A DNA stretch of 11,324 bases. Origin: an uncultured Succinivibrionaceae bacterium. Its GTDB lineage: Bacteria; Pseudomonadota; Gammaproteobacteria; Enterobacterales; Succinivibrionaceae. Both the position numbers and the translations under genes were made by a program. Under the pieces are notes generated by a model. It was not told the origin of the DNA. It ran no database searches and worked only from the letters and a program-made list of their open reading frames with translations. The first letter of the stretch is position 1. Each line of letters starts with the position of its first letter. The stretch lies in contig UQCV01000079.1 of the NCBI GenBank assembly GCA_900539665.1, forward strand, positions 1-11,324. The letters are read 5' to 3'. Below, one piece after another: positions 1 through 7,432 of the stretch.

Positions 1-474
1 CGCCTTCAAGTAAAGCTCTCATTTTTTCAAGATCTGCTTAATCTATAGCCTTAACTATTGGGGCAAAGCCTTGAGTTTCTTGAGTTTCTTAAGTTTGCTT
101 GGCGGTTTTGCTTCTACGTGGTTTGTTAGCTATCTTCCTTAATCCTTCTAGATCTTGTTTTTTGTAAACATGATACCAAGAAGAGAGTAAAAATGCTGAT
201 TTGATACCATTTCTCGAGGCAACATCTAAAAAGCAATCGTTAGAATTTACATATTCCAAAACCATTTTTTCGATGAACTCAGCTTTATACTTAGTATTAG
301 TGCTTGAGTGCTTTAGGACCTTTAGGTTACTTTGATACTTTCGGACCAAAACTCTAGCGTAGTAAAACTCACATTAAATTGCTTGCTTGCAACCGTAGCT
401 CCCTTTTAAATTGTAAGTTTGGCAATCTTAATTCTGTCTTTGTCTGTTAGCTTCAGAGCATACTTCCATTTGGA
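1..474 (-). pseudogene. IS3-family (IS150-like) transposase OrfA, decayed and cut by the window edge
   Basis: Minus-strand remnant of the helix-turn-helix subunit (OrfA/InsJ type) that accompanies the DDE transposase of IS3-family elements. The N-terminal part (474-361) reads as a first HTH, with KLTDKDRIKIAKL followed by KGATVASKQFNVS, interrupted by a TAA at 406-408. A frameshift near 355-363 moves the frame into an 86-codon open stretch (349-89) carrying a second HTH-like segment, FIEKMVLEYV to LLSSWYHVYKKQDLEGLRK, typical of IS150 OrfA repeats. After a TAA at 89-91 the same frame continues through another TAA at 38-40 into DLEKMRALLEG, which resembles the usual OrfA C-terminal coiled-coil region. 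Three stops and one shift make it non-functional. OrfB would lie beyond the left edge and cannot be assessed. The family call rests on remembered motif resemblance. Confidence 0.72.
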
Positions 475-480
475 TTACCT

Positions 481-502
481 AAGGGATCAAAAATCTAGTA
501 CA
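481..502 (-). repeat. Possible terminal inverted repeat of the decayed IS3-family element
   Basis: Read on the minus strand, this segment starts TGTACTAGATTTTTGATCCC and lies directly upstream of the decayed orfA. IS3-family ends begin with TG, and IS150-like left ends often start TGTACT followed by an A- or T-rich stretch. The partner end is outside the window, so the assignment is tentative. Confidence 0.35.
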
Positions 503-507
503 CTCTA

Positions 508-549
508 TTAGCTTAATTAAAGAAAGGGTTAGCCTAATTAAAGAGATTT
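508..549. repeat. Two 21-bp imperfect direct repeats
   Basis: Copy one starts at 508 (TTAGCTTAATTAAAGA) and copy two at 529 (TTAGCCTAATTAAAGA). Each is followed by a short purine-rich tail. The offset of 21 bp is two turns of the helix. They sit just outside the putative IS end at 502. They could be a protein-binding pair or a duplicated target region. No function can be read from the sequence. Confidence 0.55.
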
Positions 550-684
550 TTAGAAAAACGCGTTAAGATAAAATGGAACGTAAACGCCATGCCATTAAAG
601 CTTAAAATATAGTTCGGCGTAAAGAGCGTTGAACTTTTTAAAAAATTATGAGGCACTTACGGTAAAATATGGGAATGAACTTTT

Positions 685-750
685 TGGGTGCCACTTTTGT
701 TGCTTGCTTTGGTTGCCACCTTTATGGCCTCCCTGGTTGCCCACCTTTAT
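685..750. repeat. Three-copy ~24-bp repeat, possible remnant transposon end
   Basis: Three related units begin at 685 (TGGGTGCCACTTTTGT), 710 (TGGTTGCCACCTTTAT) and 734 (TGGTTGCCCACCTTTAT), spaced 25 and 24 bp. On the minus strand they read ATAAAGGTGGGCAACCA and similar. GGTGGCAACC-like multiple repeats are typical of the ends of IS21-family elements, so this may be a leftover end. No istA or istB sequence is visible nearby, and that interpretation is inference. Confidence 0.5.
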
Positions 751-867
751 CACGGCCTTTAAGGTCTCATACTTTTGGTGACAAAGTGTTTTTTTGGGGG
801 TATGTGGTTTATGGACGCCGACGCTTAAAAACTGACCTTATAGATAAACAAGGATATGTAAAACTCA

Positions 868-3474
868 ATGGATGTATTTGATAAACTTGATTCGAGACTA
901 CAACGTGTAATCTATCATAAATTGGGTTGGCGCGACTTACGCCCCATGCAAAAGGTGGTAATTTCAGCGCTTTTAACGGGAAGCGGGGATTTATTGGTTT
1001 CCGCTCCTACGGCGAGCGGTAAAACCGAGGCTGCCTTTTTGCCTCTCATTTCCAAATGCTTGCAAGATCCAAGTGAAGGGCTCAAGATTTTATGCATCTC
1101 GCCTTTAAAAGCCTTGATGAATAATCAAGAAGACCGCATAAAAAGATTATGTCCGAGTGACTCAATGCCTGTTACTGTTTGGCATGCTGACGCCTCAGCT
1201 AGCGGCAAAGCTCGCCTTAAAAAAAATCCTGAGGGGATTTTAATCATCACCCCTGAATCGTTAGAAGCGGTGTTAGACGCTGCTGCAAGTCATCCAGAGC
1301 TTATGTTTGCCGGCACCAAATACGTAGTCATTGATGAAATTCATGCTTTAGCCGGGACCACGCGTGGCACTCATATTTTAAGTTTATTACGACGGATTGA
1401 AGCCTTGATTGGACGCAAGTTAGATACGGTTGGCTTATCAGCTACAATGAGTAATCCAAAAGAATGCGCTCAGTGGCTAAGACCTAATGATCCTAAGCGC
1501 GTTTTAATTATCACGGATGATGGCGCCGGGACCATTACAGGGACCCGTGGGGAAGAGAGTCGAGTTTTGCAAAGCTTAAGCCCCCCTAAAGATAAACCAA
1601 GCTTAAAGGGATGTATCTACGCTTGGGACTTTACTAAAAGCATTGCCGAGGCTAAGGCCGCCAAAGACGCCCAAGCCCAAAATGAGGATAATCCCTCAAA
1701 GGATAACGCCAATACGAATACCCACGCAAATTCTGCCACCAATAGGACCGATCCAAATCATGAACCGGTAAACAACCAAGCAGGCGCCTTCCCAAACACC
1801 TCACGTTCCACCAGCGTTAAGTGGGCTCAAGAGACGTATTTTCAGAAATACATGGCCAACAATTATATTCCGTGGGAGGAGTCGTCTAACTTAGAGCCAA
1901 AGGTTTTTGCGGTAGATGCTTTTTTAGAGTCCACTGATTGGTTCTACCAGGCCGTGCACGTTGAGTACGTCGCCCAGATGTTACGCGCCGCCGCCCGTAA
2001 AAAGGTCTTAGCTTTTGTGAACTCGCGTGATTATTTGGAAGGCATCTTTAGTCTATTAGCAGCCTTAAAACAAGCGGGTTATGATTTTCAGGGGGTGTCG
2101 GTCTTAAAACACCATGGTCTAATGGACGCACAAGAGCGTCTACGGACTGAGAAGTTATTATCCCAAGCGCATACTGGGGTTTTAGTGCTCTGTACTTCCA
2201 CTTTGGAACTTGGGATCGATGTCGGCGACGTTGATGAAATTTTCTTCCTCAATGCGCCGTTTTCAGTAAGCTCGTTTTTACAACGCCTAGGCCGTAGTGG
2301 GAGACGAGCCGGTCAAGTACCGACCTTTAGATTTTTTCTGGGGTTACGAAACTTTTCTTTAGGCAAAACTAGAGGGGAGAATAATGGTTTAAATGCGTTA
2401 TTGTACCCTGAACTTGCACGCGCTATTGCTTTAGTACGCTTGGCTTTACAAAAGAAAATTGAACCTTTAACGGGCTTGTTCCCTGACGCCTCGACTTTTG
2501 TGCAACAAATCTTATCCTATATTGCGGCTGAGCGTATGACCACCTTGCCGGCTATCTATAAGGCGATTGGGCGTGAAGGCTTTGCTAATTATTTTTCTAA
2601 AAATGATTTCATTGCGGTTATGACTAAGCTATGCCAAGACCAAAATCCATTGGTAGAGCAAGACCCAAATGGTATGATTCACCTCAGTAAAAAAGGGGAG
2701 TACTTTTGTGAAGACCGGGAATTTTTCTGTAGCTTTGCGGCGGAACGAACGATTGAATTATTAGAGAACAACCGCCTAGTCGCCAGAATTCCGCTCTCTG
2801 TGGCGCCAGATTTAATACCGGGCTTGGTTTTAAAGGTCGGGGATAAATTATGGGAAGTGCTCGAATTTATTGATGGAGAAAAAGCTCTAGTTAAAAGTTG
2901 CTTTGTGGCAGAAGAAGCGCTTGAAGTTTCGTTAGGAGGAACGGGTGGCGTGGCTGCCTCAGGTGATTTAGGCTGGGAACTTGGTTTAGTGTTAGCTGAT
3001 AATAAGGCGGAGCCTTTTATGACGGCGCCAGCTGTTACGCTTTTAAACGAAGCGTCAACTTATGCTTGGCGTGCCGAGCAAAGTGGAGTGGTGTTTTTTG
3101 TGTGGGGTAGTAGCCGCGTTTTAACCACTATCTTTATCTTACTTAAGCACTTAATGCCCGAACATACTTTTGCACGGACCAATTTGTTTATTAGAAGTAG
3201 GTCGCTTGAAAAGGATTATTACCGCGGTGAGCTTTTACCAGGCGCAACGCCGCGGGACTATATGTTCCAAGCCTTGCTTGCGGAGCCAATCACCGAAGAG
3301 CTATTACTAAAGGCTGTCGCTAAGATGCCTGTTTCGGCTCGCAGAATGCATAAGTTTGATGAATTGGTCCCACAGTATTTGCTGGACCAAGAATATGTAC
3401 GTCGTTGTTTAGATTTAGAGGGAACGATTTCGTATTTAAAGCTGGCAACAGCCAATGTCCAGAACAATGCTTAA
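868..3474 (+). CDS. Lhr-like DExH-box ATP-dependent helicase
   Basis: Superfamily 2 nucleic-acid helicase of 868 aa that should couple ATP hydrolysis to DNA or RNA strand translocation in the cytoplasm. Visible motifs in order are a Q-like RPMQ (25-28), Walker A APTASGKT (46-53), motif Ia SPLKAL (78-83), TPESLE (128-133), Walker B DEIH (156-159), SATM (191-194), motif IV AFVNSR (382-387), motif V STLELGIDVGD (444-454) and motif VI QRLGRSGRR (472-480). About 390 residues follow the motor, which fits the winged-helix and domain-4 layout of the Lhr core. It lacks the long C-terminal extension of the ~1500-aa E. coli Lhr. Residues ~262-318 form a polar N/A/K/T/P-rich insertion between the two RecA lobes that looks disordered. 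ATG 868 is the first in-frame start usable after a TAA at 859, with AAGGA at 850-854, 13 nt upstream. The gene is monocistronic, next to IS debris. Its exact role is unknown, with DNA repair or RNA processing plausible. Confidence 0.88.
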   Translation: MDVFDKLDSRLQRVIYHKLGWRDLRPMQKVVISALLTGSGDLLVSAPTASGKTEAAFLPLISKCLQDPSEGLKILCISPLKALMNNQEDRIKRLCPSDSMPVTVWHADASASGKARLKKNPEGILIITPESLEAVLDAAASHPELMFAGTKYVVIDEIHALAGTTRGTHILSLLRRIEALIGRKLDTVGLSATMSNPKECAQWLRPNDPKRVLIITDDGAGTITGTRGEESRVLQSLSPPKDKPSLKGCIYAWDFTKSIAEAKAAKDAQAQNEDNPSKDNANTNTHANSATNRTDPNHEPVNNQAGAFPNTSRSTSVKWAQETYFQKYMANNYIPWEESSNLEPKVFAVDAFLESTDWFYQAVHVEYVAQMLRAAARKKVLAFVNSRDYLEGIFSLLAALKQAGYDFQGVSVLKHHGLMDAQERLRTEKLLSQAHTGVLVLCTSTLELGIDVGDVDEIFFLNAPFSVSSFLQRLGRSGRRAGQVPTFRFFLGLRNFSLGKTRGENNGLNALLYPELARAIALVRLALQKKIEPLTGLFPDASTFVQQILSYIAAERMTTLPAIYKAIGREGFANYFSKNDFIAVMTKLCQDQNPLVEQDPNGMIHLSKKGEYFCEDREFFCSFAAERTIELLENNRLVARIPLSVAPDLIPGLVLKVGDKLWEVLEFIDGEKALVKSCFVAEEALEVSLGGTGGVAASGDLGWELGLVLADNKAEPFMTAPAVTLLNEASTYAWRAEQSGVVFFVWGSSRVLTTIFILLKHLMPEHTFARTNLFIRSRSLEKDYYRGELLPGATPRDYMFQALLAEPITEELLLKAVAKMPVSARRMHKFDELVPQYLLDQEYVRRCLDLEGTISYLKLATANVQNNA

Positions 3475-3485
3475 CGCCGCAAAAG

Positions 3486-3570
3486 AAGGTTTTAAATGCT
3501 ACAAAAATAAGGTGTTAAAGACCCAAAAATTAAGTTTTAAAGGCCCCAAAGCAAGGTTTTAGAATAAAAC
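3486..3570. repeat. Four imperfect ~23-bp tandem repeats after the helicase
   Basis: Units begin at 3486 (AAGGTTTTAAATGCTAC), 3509 (AAGGTGTTAAAGACCC), 3532 (AAGTTTTAAAGGCCCC) and 3553 (AAGGTTTTAGAATAAAAC), so the spacing is 23, 23 and 21 bp. They fill the gap between the helicase stop and its terminator hairpin. A similar string, AAGGTTTTAGAT, occurs at 9735-9746. They are too AT-rich and diverged to assign to a known repeat family. Confidence 0.5.
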
Positions 3571-3604
3571 TAGCCATTACAAAACTGTAATGGCTAGCGG
3601 TTTT
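3566..3604 (+). terminator. Probable intrinsic terminator of the helicase gene
   Basis: A perfect 12-bp stem (CTAGCCATTACA, 3570-3581, with its complement at 3586-3597) closes an AAAC loop. It is flanked by AAAA before and TTTT shortly after (3601-3604). The stem is strong but the T-tract is short and separated by CGG, so termination may be partial. The A-run on the left would allow it to act on the minus strand as well. Confidence 0.65.
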
Positions 3605-3944
3605 AGCTTTGTTGTACAGCTCTGCTTTTTGTTTTAATTGTTAGTTTTAAAGTTTTAACTATCGCTTACTTAGAAATAGAGGATCGCACTTGTTTTTTTT
3701 ACTTATCCTGTATTTAGTCTGTGTTCGATATTTTATGCTTACTAAAAGCTTTATGGTAGTGATTTTAGGGGGCTAAAATCATTTGCAAGCAGCATGTTGA
3801 TGGTTGTAACGTTTACGGTGTAACGCTATGTGTTTACATGATTAAATTCAAGGCCTAATAAAGTATATTTGGCTATGGTACGTTGGTAAAAAGGTCTAGC
3901 TTTACCACAAAGAACCGTGGCAAACCCAATAGAAATTAATATAC
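3605..3944. other. Non-coding AT-rich spacer with an isolated hairpin
   Basis: No open frame with a ribosome site was found on either strand. The one clear structure is a perfect 9-bp inverted repeat, TGATTTTAG at 3760-3768 and CTAAAATCA at 3773-3781, with a GGGG loop. It is not followed by a T-tract, so it does not look like a terminator. It could be a protein-binding dyad or part of an RNA. Confidence 0.45.
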
Positions 3945-4043
3945 AAGAATCAAATAAGAATCAAATAAGAATCAAATAAGAAGCAAATAAGAAGCAAATA
4001 AGAAGCAAATAAGAAGCAAATAAGAAGCAAATAAGAAGCAAAT
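3945..4043. repeat. Nine-copy 11-bp tandem repeat (microsatellite-like array)
   Basis: Nine uninterrupted 11-bp units cover 99 bp. The first three are AAGAATCAAAT and the next six AAGAAGCAAAT, so one T/G position separates the two blocks. The period is close to one helical turn, which places the short A-runs on the same face of the DNA. It lies between the convergent helicase and pullulanase genes and is out of any reading frame, because 11 is not a multiple of three. The copy number is likely to vary by replication slippage. Confidence 0.95.
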
Positions 4044-4089
4044 AGGAGAGTGGGGCTACAAAGATATAGTTTGGGGTATTTTTTGTTCT

Positions 4090-4152
4090 GAGGCGCGAGG
4101 TCAAACTGCCCGCTGTCCCCAAAAGCTCTACTGCGGACCTAATGTTTGCCTC
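4090..4152. other. GC-rich island with nested dyad symmetry
   Basis: This 63-nt patch is clearly richer in G and C than its surroundings. An outer pair GAGGC (4090-4094) and GCCTC (4148-4152) encloses an inner pair AGGTC (4098-4102) and GACCT (4136-4140). A further CCGC (4110-4113) and GCGG (4133-4136) could form an alternative stem. It lies directly downstream of the pullulanase terminator. It could be a small structured RNA or a fragment of foreign DNA. No known RNA family was recognised. Confidence 0.35.
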
Positions 4153-4155
4153 TCC

Positions 4156-4189
4156 AAAAATAAAAAAGGCACCTCGCTTGAGGTGCCTT
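4156..4189 (-). terminator. Strong intrinsic terminator of the pullulanase gene
   Basis: On the minus strand a perfect 10-bp stem, AAGGCACCTC and GAGGTGCCTT with a four-base AAGC loop (4166-4189), runs directly into TTTTTTATTTTT (4167-4156). It begins about 20 nt after the pullulanase stop codon. This is a textbook Rho-independent terminator and shows the pullulanase transcript ends here. Confidence 0.92.
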
Positions 4190-4210
4190 ACCCTAAATAT
4201 TAAAGTCTAA

Positions 4211-7200
4211 TTACTTTGTAGGTTCAAAAGTGAACTCTAAAGTCTTATCGTTAACCTTAACTAAACCTAAACCTGTAGCTTTAATGGTAATGTTTCCGAT
4301 TGTTGGACAACCTTCATCACCTTGTAAGCAAAGTGAAGTCCCGTTTGAGGAATTGTAGAGCTCACCATCCCATGATGCTTCGCCGGTAATCTTGAATTCA
4401 TAGCCTTCTTCAAGAGTTGTTTCCAAGGTCCAATAGCCATTTTTATAGGTCATTGGTTTGAATTTCCAGCCAGAAGAATCGCCTACATAGTAAAGCTGAG
4501 CATGAGTCTTGTTAGCAGCATCTTCGTTAACAACAGCCCAAATTGATACAGCCTGAGGAGCTGCAGTGGTGTTGTTTTCGACCTTACCAACAGTTACGCC
4601 GTCAGCAACCTTTACCATGCCTTCTGGAACAGCAATAGTCTGTGCGGATGGAGTACTGTTCATAACAACCTTGATCTTTTCCCAGGAATCGCCTACGCTC
4701 TCACCATCGATGTTTACGATTACAACTTCATCAGAACTTGCGTCGTCAAGAGTTACGTTATCAAAGATCTTGTCAGCAGTAGTCATATGGAAAGCAGGGT
4801 GTGCTTTTCTCATTTGGATGTAAGCGGCATAAGAGTCGTTTACAGACTTCCAATCACCAGCCTTTAAGTCCCACTTAAAGTCGTTAGCACCGGTAATGGT
4901 GTTGTAGGAATTATGTATATCCTTACCGGCTGCAATCTTGGTGCGGCCAAATTCTTCACCACCATGGATGAATGAAATACCTTGGCTAATCATGATAATG
5001 CTATTTGCATAAACTTGAAGAGCCTTTGCTTCAGCAGAACCAGAGGTAACACCTGCAGCTTCAATCTTATCTCTAAGAGCTAAGTTGTCGTGAGCGGTAA
5101 CATAAGATACAGTCTGTTCAGGGTCAGCAAAACCTTGAGCACTCCAAACATCGATACCAGTAGCATCAGCATGTCTTACACCTGCTTTTACGCCCATGAA
5201 TACACAGTCTTTATTGGTTTCGAGCGGTTTATCGTTTTCGTCGGTACCGTTGCCATCCCAGCCGTCATTAGTCTTATTAAAGATAAAGCCTAAGGCTTTT
5301 CCGTCATCGCTTGAGCCTTTCAGACAGTTTCTAATTCTGTTATTAAAGGCCCCAACGTGAGCATCTTTTGAAGTCTTATACATTCTACCAGTACGAACTG
5401 GTTCTTTAATAAGTTCTTCAGCAACATCGTTGTCACTAGCCCATGGTTCGCCGTAGATAACCAAGTTTGCGTCAGGATGTTGCTTATTTAAGTATTCGCC
5501 CCAATCAGAGTAGTCTTTAGTTGCAAATGCGCCAACCAAGTCTAATCTAAAGCCGTCAACATGGAATTCAGAAACCCAATAATCCATAGAGTCACGAATC
5601 ATGGTCCAAACCATGTTTTGATCAGCATTCACGGTGTTGCCACAACCGGTTGTGTCTTTACTTAAGTAGTAGTTCTGAGTAATGCCACCAAGTACAGTCT
5701 TATCCATAGTATGGTTGTATACTACGTCCATGATTACACGAATACCTTGTTTGTGGAATTCGTTAATCATTTCTTTTACTTCTTTAATCTTTTGTGCGTA
5801 TTTATCCGTGCCAAATACAGAAGTGTATCTGTCTTCTGGTACGTTGTAGTTCCATGGGTCATAACCCCAGTTGTAGCAAGAGCTGTCTTGAGAATCAACG
5901 TTAGAGCAGGTTGCATAATCGAAGATAGGTTGGAGCTGAACGTGAGTTACCCCAAGTTCCTTCAAGTGGTCAATACCGGTCTTAACGCCGGTATCGGCAT
6001 AGGTAGTACCAGGTTGAACCATACCAAGGTAACGACCTTTCTTATCATCGTCTACGCCAGAAGTAGGGTCGATGGTAAAGTCACGTACGTGAACTTCGTA
6101 AGCAATGGTGTCTTCTCTGTTCTTTAACTTAGGTCTGTCAGCCCAACCACCATCAGGTTCGGTAGTTTTCATATCCATAACGATATTAGCAGTATTGCTA
6201 CCTTTGGCAGTCATCTTGCCGTAAGGGTCACGAGCGTCAACGCCACCGATAGTGAATTGATAGGTCTTACCAGCTAAATCACCATCAACAGTAGCTTCGT
6301 ATACGTTAGTGTAACAATCTAAGTTTGATTTATTTAATGTGTGTGTTACGCCATCAACAGTAACCTTAACATCACTTGTATCTGGTGACCAAATACGGAA
6401 GGTGGTGCTTTCCTTAGTGTAGGTTGCACCAAGAGTCTGTTCTTGTTTGTTTAAACGGCATTCCTCATTCTTAAGGCTGAAAGTCTTTTTAATGGTATAC
6501 ACATTGACTATATCGGCAACGGTAGCGTCAGTAGCAACAGCAACACTTGCTTCGCTGTTTTGAGCTGGAGTATAAGCTACACTAAGTTTAATTTCCTTAG
6601 TGGCACCATCTTCAACCTTTACATCTTTACCGATAGTGATCTTTTCACCATTCTTAAATGATACTGCGCTATCTACATTATCGCCAAACCAGTATTTACC
6701 AGTTGCGTTTTCATCAAGACCAAGCCCTCTAAGAGTAAGAGTTAAGGTGGTATATGCAGAATCAGGTACGCCCGCAACTTCATCGATCTTAATTACGTCA
6801 TTATCAGAAACAACGTCATCACCACTATAAACTATTACGTCATTTGGGATTTCTTGCTTAGCGCCATCAACAGTAACACCACACTCAGTAGCTGATACAA
6901 AAGAGCTTGTTCCGACATCTCCACTTGAAATTTTGAGGCAAGGTTTTTCTGGAGTAAATACGTTGCCATCACCAGTTTGTGCGGTGCCATCGTTTACGAT
7001 AACGCTGTAGCCATTCATGGAAGTTGCAGGCTTGTAATAGTGGATGGTATCGGTACAAGATAATACGTTTTGGGTAAACTCTTCACCTGGCCATTCAGCA
7101 TCATCGATGAGATTACCCTTGTCGGTCCAAGCCCAAAGATTGTAAGTGCTGAAATTGTTATCATCAACAATCAAAGTCCCTGCTTTAACATCACAACCTT

Positions 7201-7378
7201 CTTTGATTTCAACTTCTTTAACTGTTTGGATCTTGGCAGTGTCAACTTCACCAGTTGATTGATACCAATTATCAGCAGGGGTACTTGAGCCACCATTACC
7301 ACCACCTGAACCACCGCAGGCGGTAACCATTAAAGCAGAAAGAATACTCACTGCTAAAGTGTTTTTCTTTAAGTTCAT
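4211..7378 (-). CDS. pulA: Secreted lipoprotein type I pullulanase (GH13)
   Basis: Cleaves alpha-1,6 branches in pullulan and starch-type glucans outside the cell or on its surface. The 1055-aa protein starts with a lipoprotein signal ending in VTAC (lipidated Cys21, Gly at +2), then a Gly/Ser-rich tether (22-33). Residues ~50-150 hold a starch-binding-like module with AWTD and a WPG motif (96-98). A second beta-rich module spans ~180-300 and a CBM48-like module ~315-400. The GH13 barrel carries the pullulanase signature YNWGYDP (502-508), DVVYNH (551-556), FRLDL with nucleophile Asp613, GEPW with acid/base Glu644, and AHDN with Asp764. All catalytic residues are present. Residues ~957-1055 form a further binding-like domain (YYVGDSSGWKFKPM) resembling SusE/SusF starch-binding domains. 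The start is supported by AAGGA at 7385-7389, 6 nt upstream. Klebsiella PulA of similar size is exported by a type II secretion system. No such genes are in this window. Confidence 0.95.
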   Translation of the reverse strand: MNLKKNTLAVSILSALMVTACGGSGGGNGGSSTPADNWYQSTGEVDTAKIQTVKEVEIKEGCDVKAGTLIVDDNNFSTYNLWAWTDKGNLIDDAEWPGEEFTQNVLSCTDTIHYYKPATSMNGYSVIVNDGTAQTGDGNVFTPEKPCLKISSGDVGTSSFVSATECGVTVDGAKQEIPNDVIVYSGDDVVSDNDVIKIDEVAGVPDSAYTTLTLTLRGLGLDENATGKYWFGDNVDSAVSFKNGEKITIGKDVKVEDGATKEIKLSVAYTPAQNSEASVAVATDATVADIVNVYTIKKTFSLKNEECRLNKQEQTLGATYTKESTTFRIWSPDTSDVKVTVDGVTHTLNKSNLDCYTNVYEATVDGDLAGKTYQFTIGGVDARDPYGKMTAKGSNTANIVMDMKTTEPDGGWADRPKLKNREDTIAYEVHVRDFTIDPTSGVDDDKKGRYLGMVQPGTTYADTGVKTGIDHLKELGVTHVQLQPIFDYATCSNVDSQDSSCYNWGYDPWNYNVPEDRYTSVFGTDKYAQKIKEVKEMINEFHKQGIRVIMDVVYNHTMDKTVLGGITQNYYLSKDTTGCGNTVNADQNMVWTMIRDSMDYWVSEFHVDGFRLDLVGAFATKDYSDWGEYLNKQHPDANLVIYGEPWASDNDVAEELIKEPVRTGRMYKTSKDAHVGAFNNRIRNCLKGSSDDGKALGFIFNKTNDGWDGNGTDENDKPLETNKDCVFMGVKAGVRHADATGIDVWSAQGFADPEQTVSYVTAHDNLALRDKIEAAGVTSGSAEAKALQVYANSIIMISQGISFIHGGEEFGRTKIAAGKDIHNSYNTITGANDFKWDLKAGDWKSVNDSYAAYIQMRKAHPAFHMTTADKIFDNVTLDDASSDEVVIVNIDGESVGDSWEKIKVVMNSTPSAQTIAVPEGMVKVADGVTVGKVENNTTAAPQAVSIWAVVNEDAANKTHAQLYYVGDSSGWKFKPMTYKNGYWTLETTLEEGYEFKITGEASWDGELYNSSNGTSLCLQGDEGCPTIGNITIKATGLGLVKVNDKTLEFTFEPTK

Positions 7379-7432
7379 TAATCTTCCTTAAATATTTTAC
7401 TGCGAAAACGCTCTAACTGAACGCTTATTACC

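Larger units (their letters stand above)
503..867. other. Intergenic region between IS remnant and helicase
   Basis: This stretch of 365 nt has no convincing gene. It holds a pair of 21-bp direct repeats at 508-549 and a three-copy GC-richer repeat at 685-750, listed separately. A 70-codon open frame at 669-881 runs through the second repeat and overlaps the helicase start. It has no Shine-Dalgarno site and its residues mainly reflect the repeat. I saw no convincing sigma-70 promoter for the helicase. The nearest -10-like string, TAAAAT near 570, lacks a good -35. Confidence 0.5.

Noticed and set aside
856..861. ATG-TAA start-stop just before the helicase
   Set aside because: AAGGA is only one base away from this ATG, too close for initiation, so it is probably chance.
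669..881. 70-codon plus-strand open frame
   Set aside because: It has no ribosome site, its residues mirror the triplicate repeat at 685-750, and it overlaps the well-supported helicase start.
3945..4043. CRISPR array
   Set aside because: The repeats are only 11 bp and contiguous with no spacers, so this is a simple tandem repeat.
4090..4152. Integron attC site
   Set aside because: The nested dyads suggested it, but the expected GTTRRRY and RYYYAAC core boxes are absent and there is no cassette or integrase context.
5711..6127. 138-codon open frame opposite the pullulanase
   Set aside because: It is antisense to strongly conserved GH13 sequence and shows no recognisable protein features.
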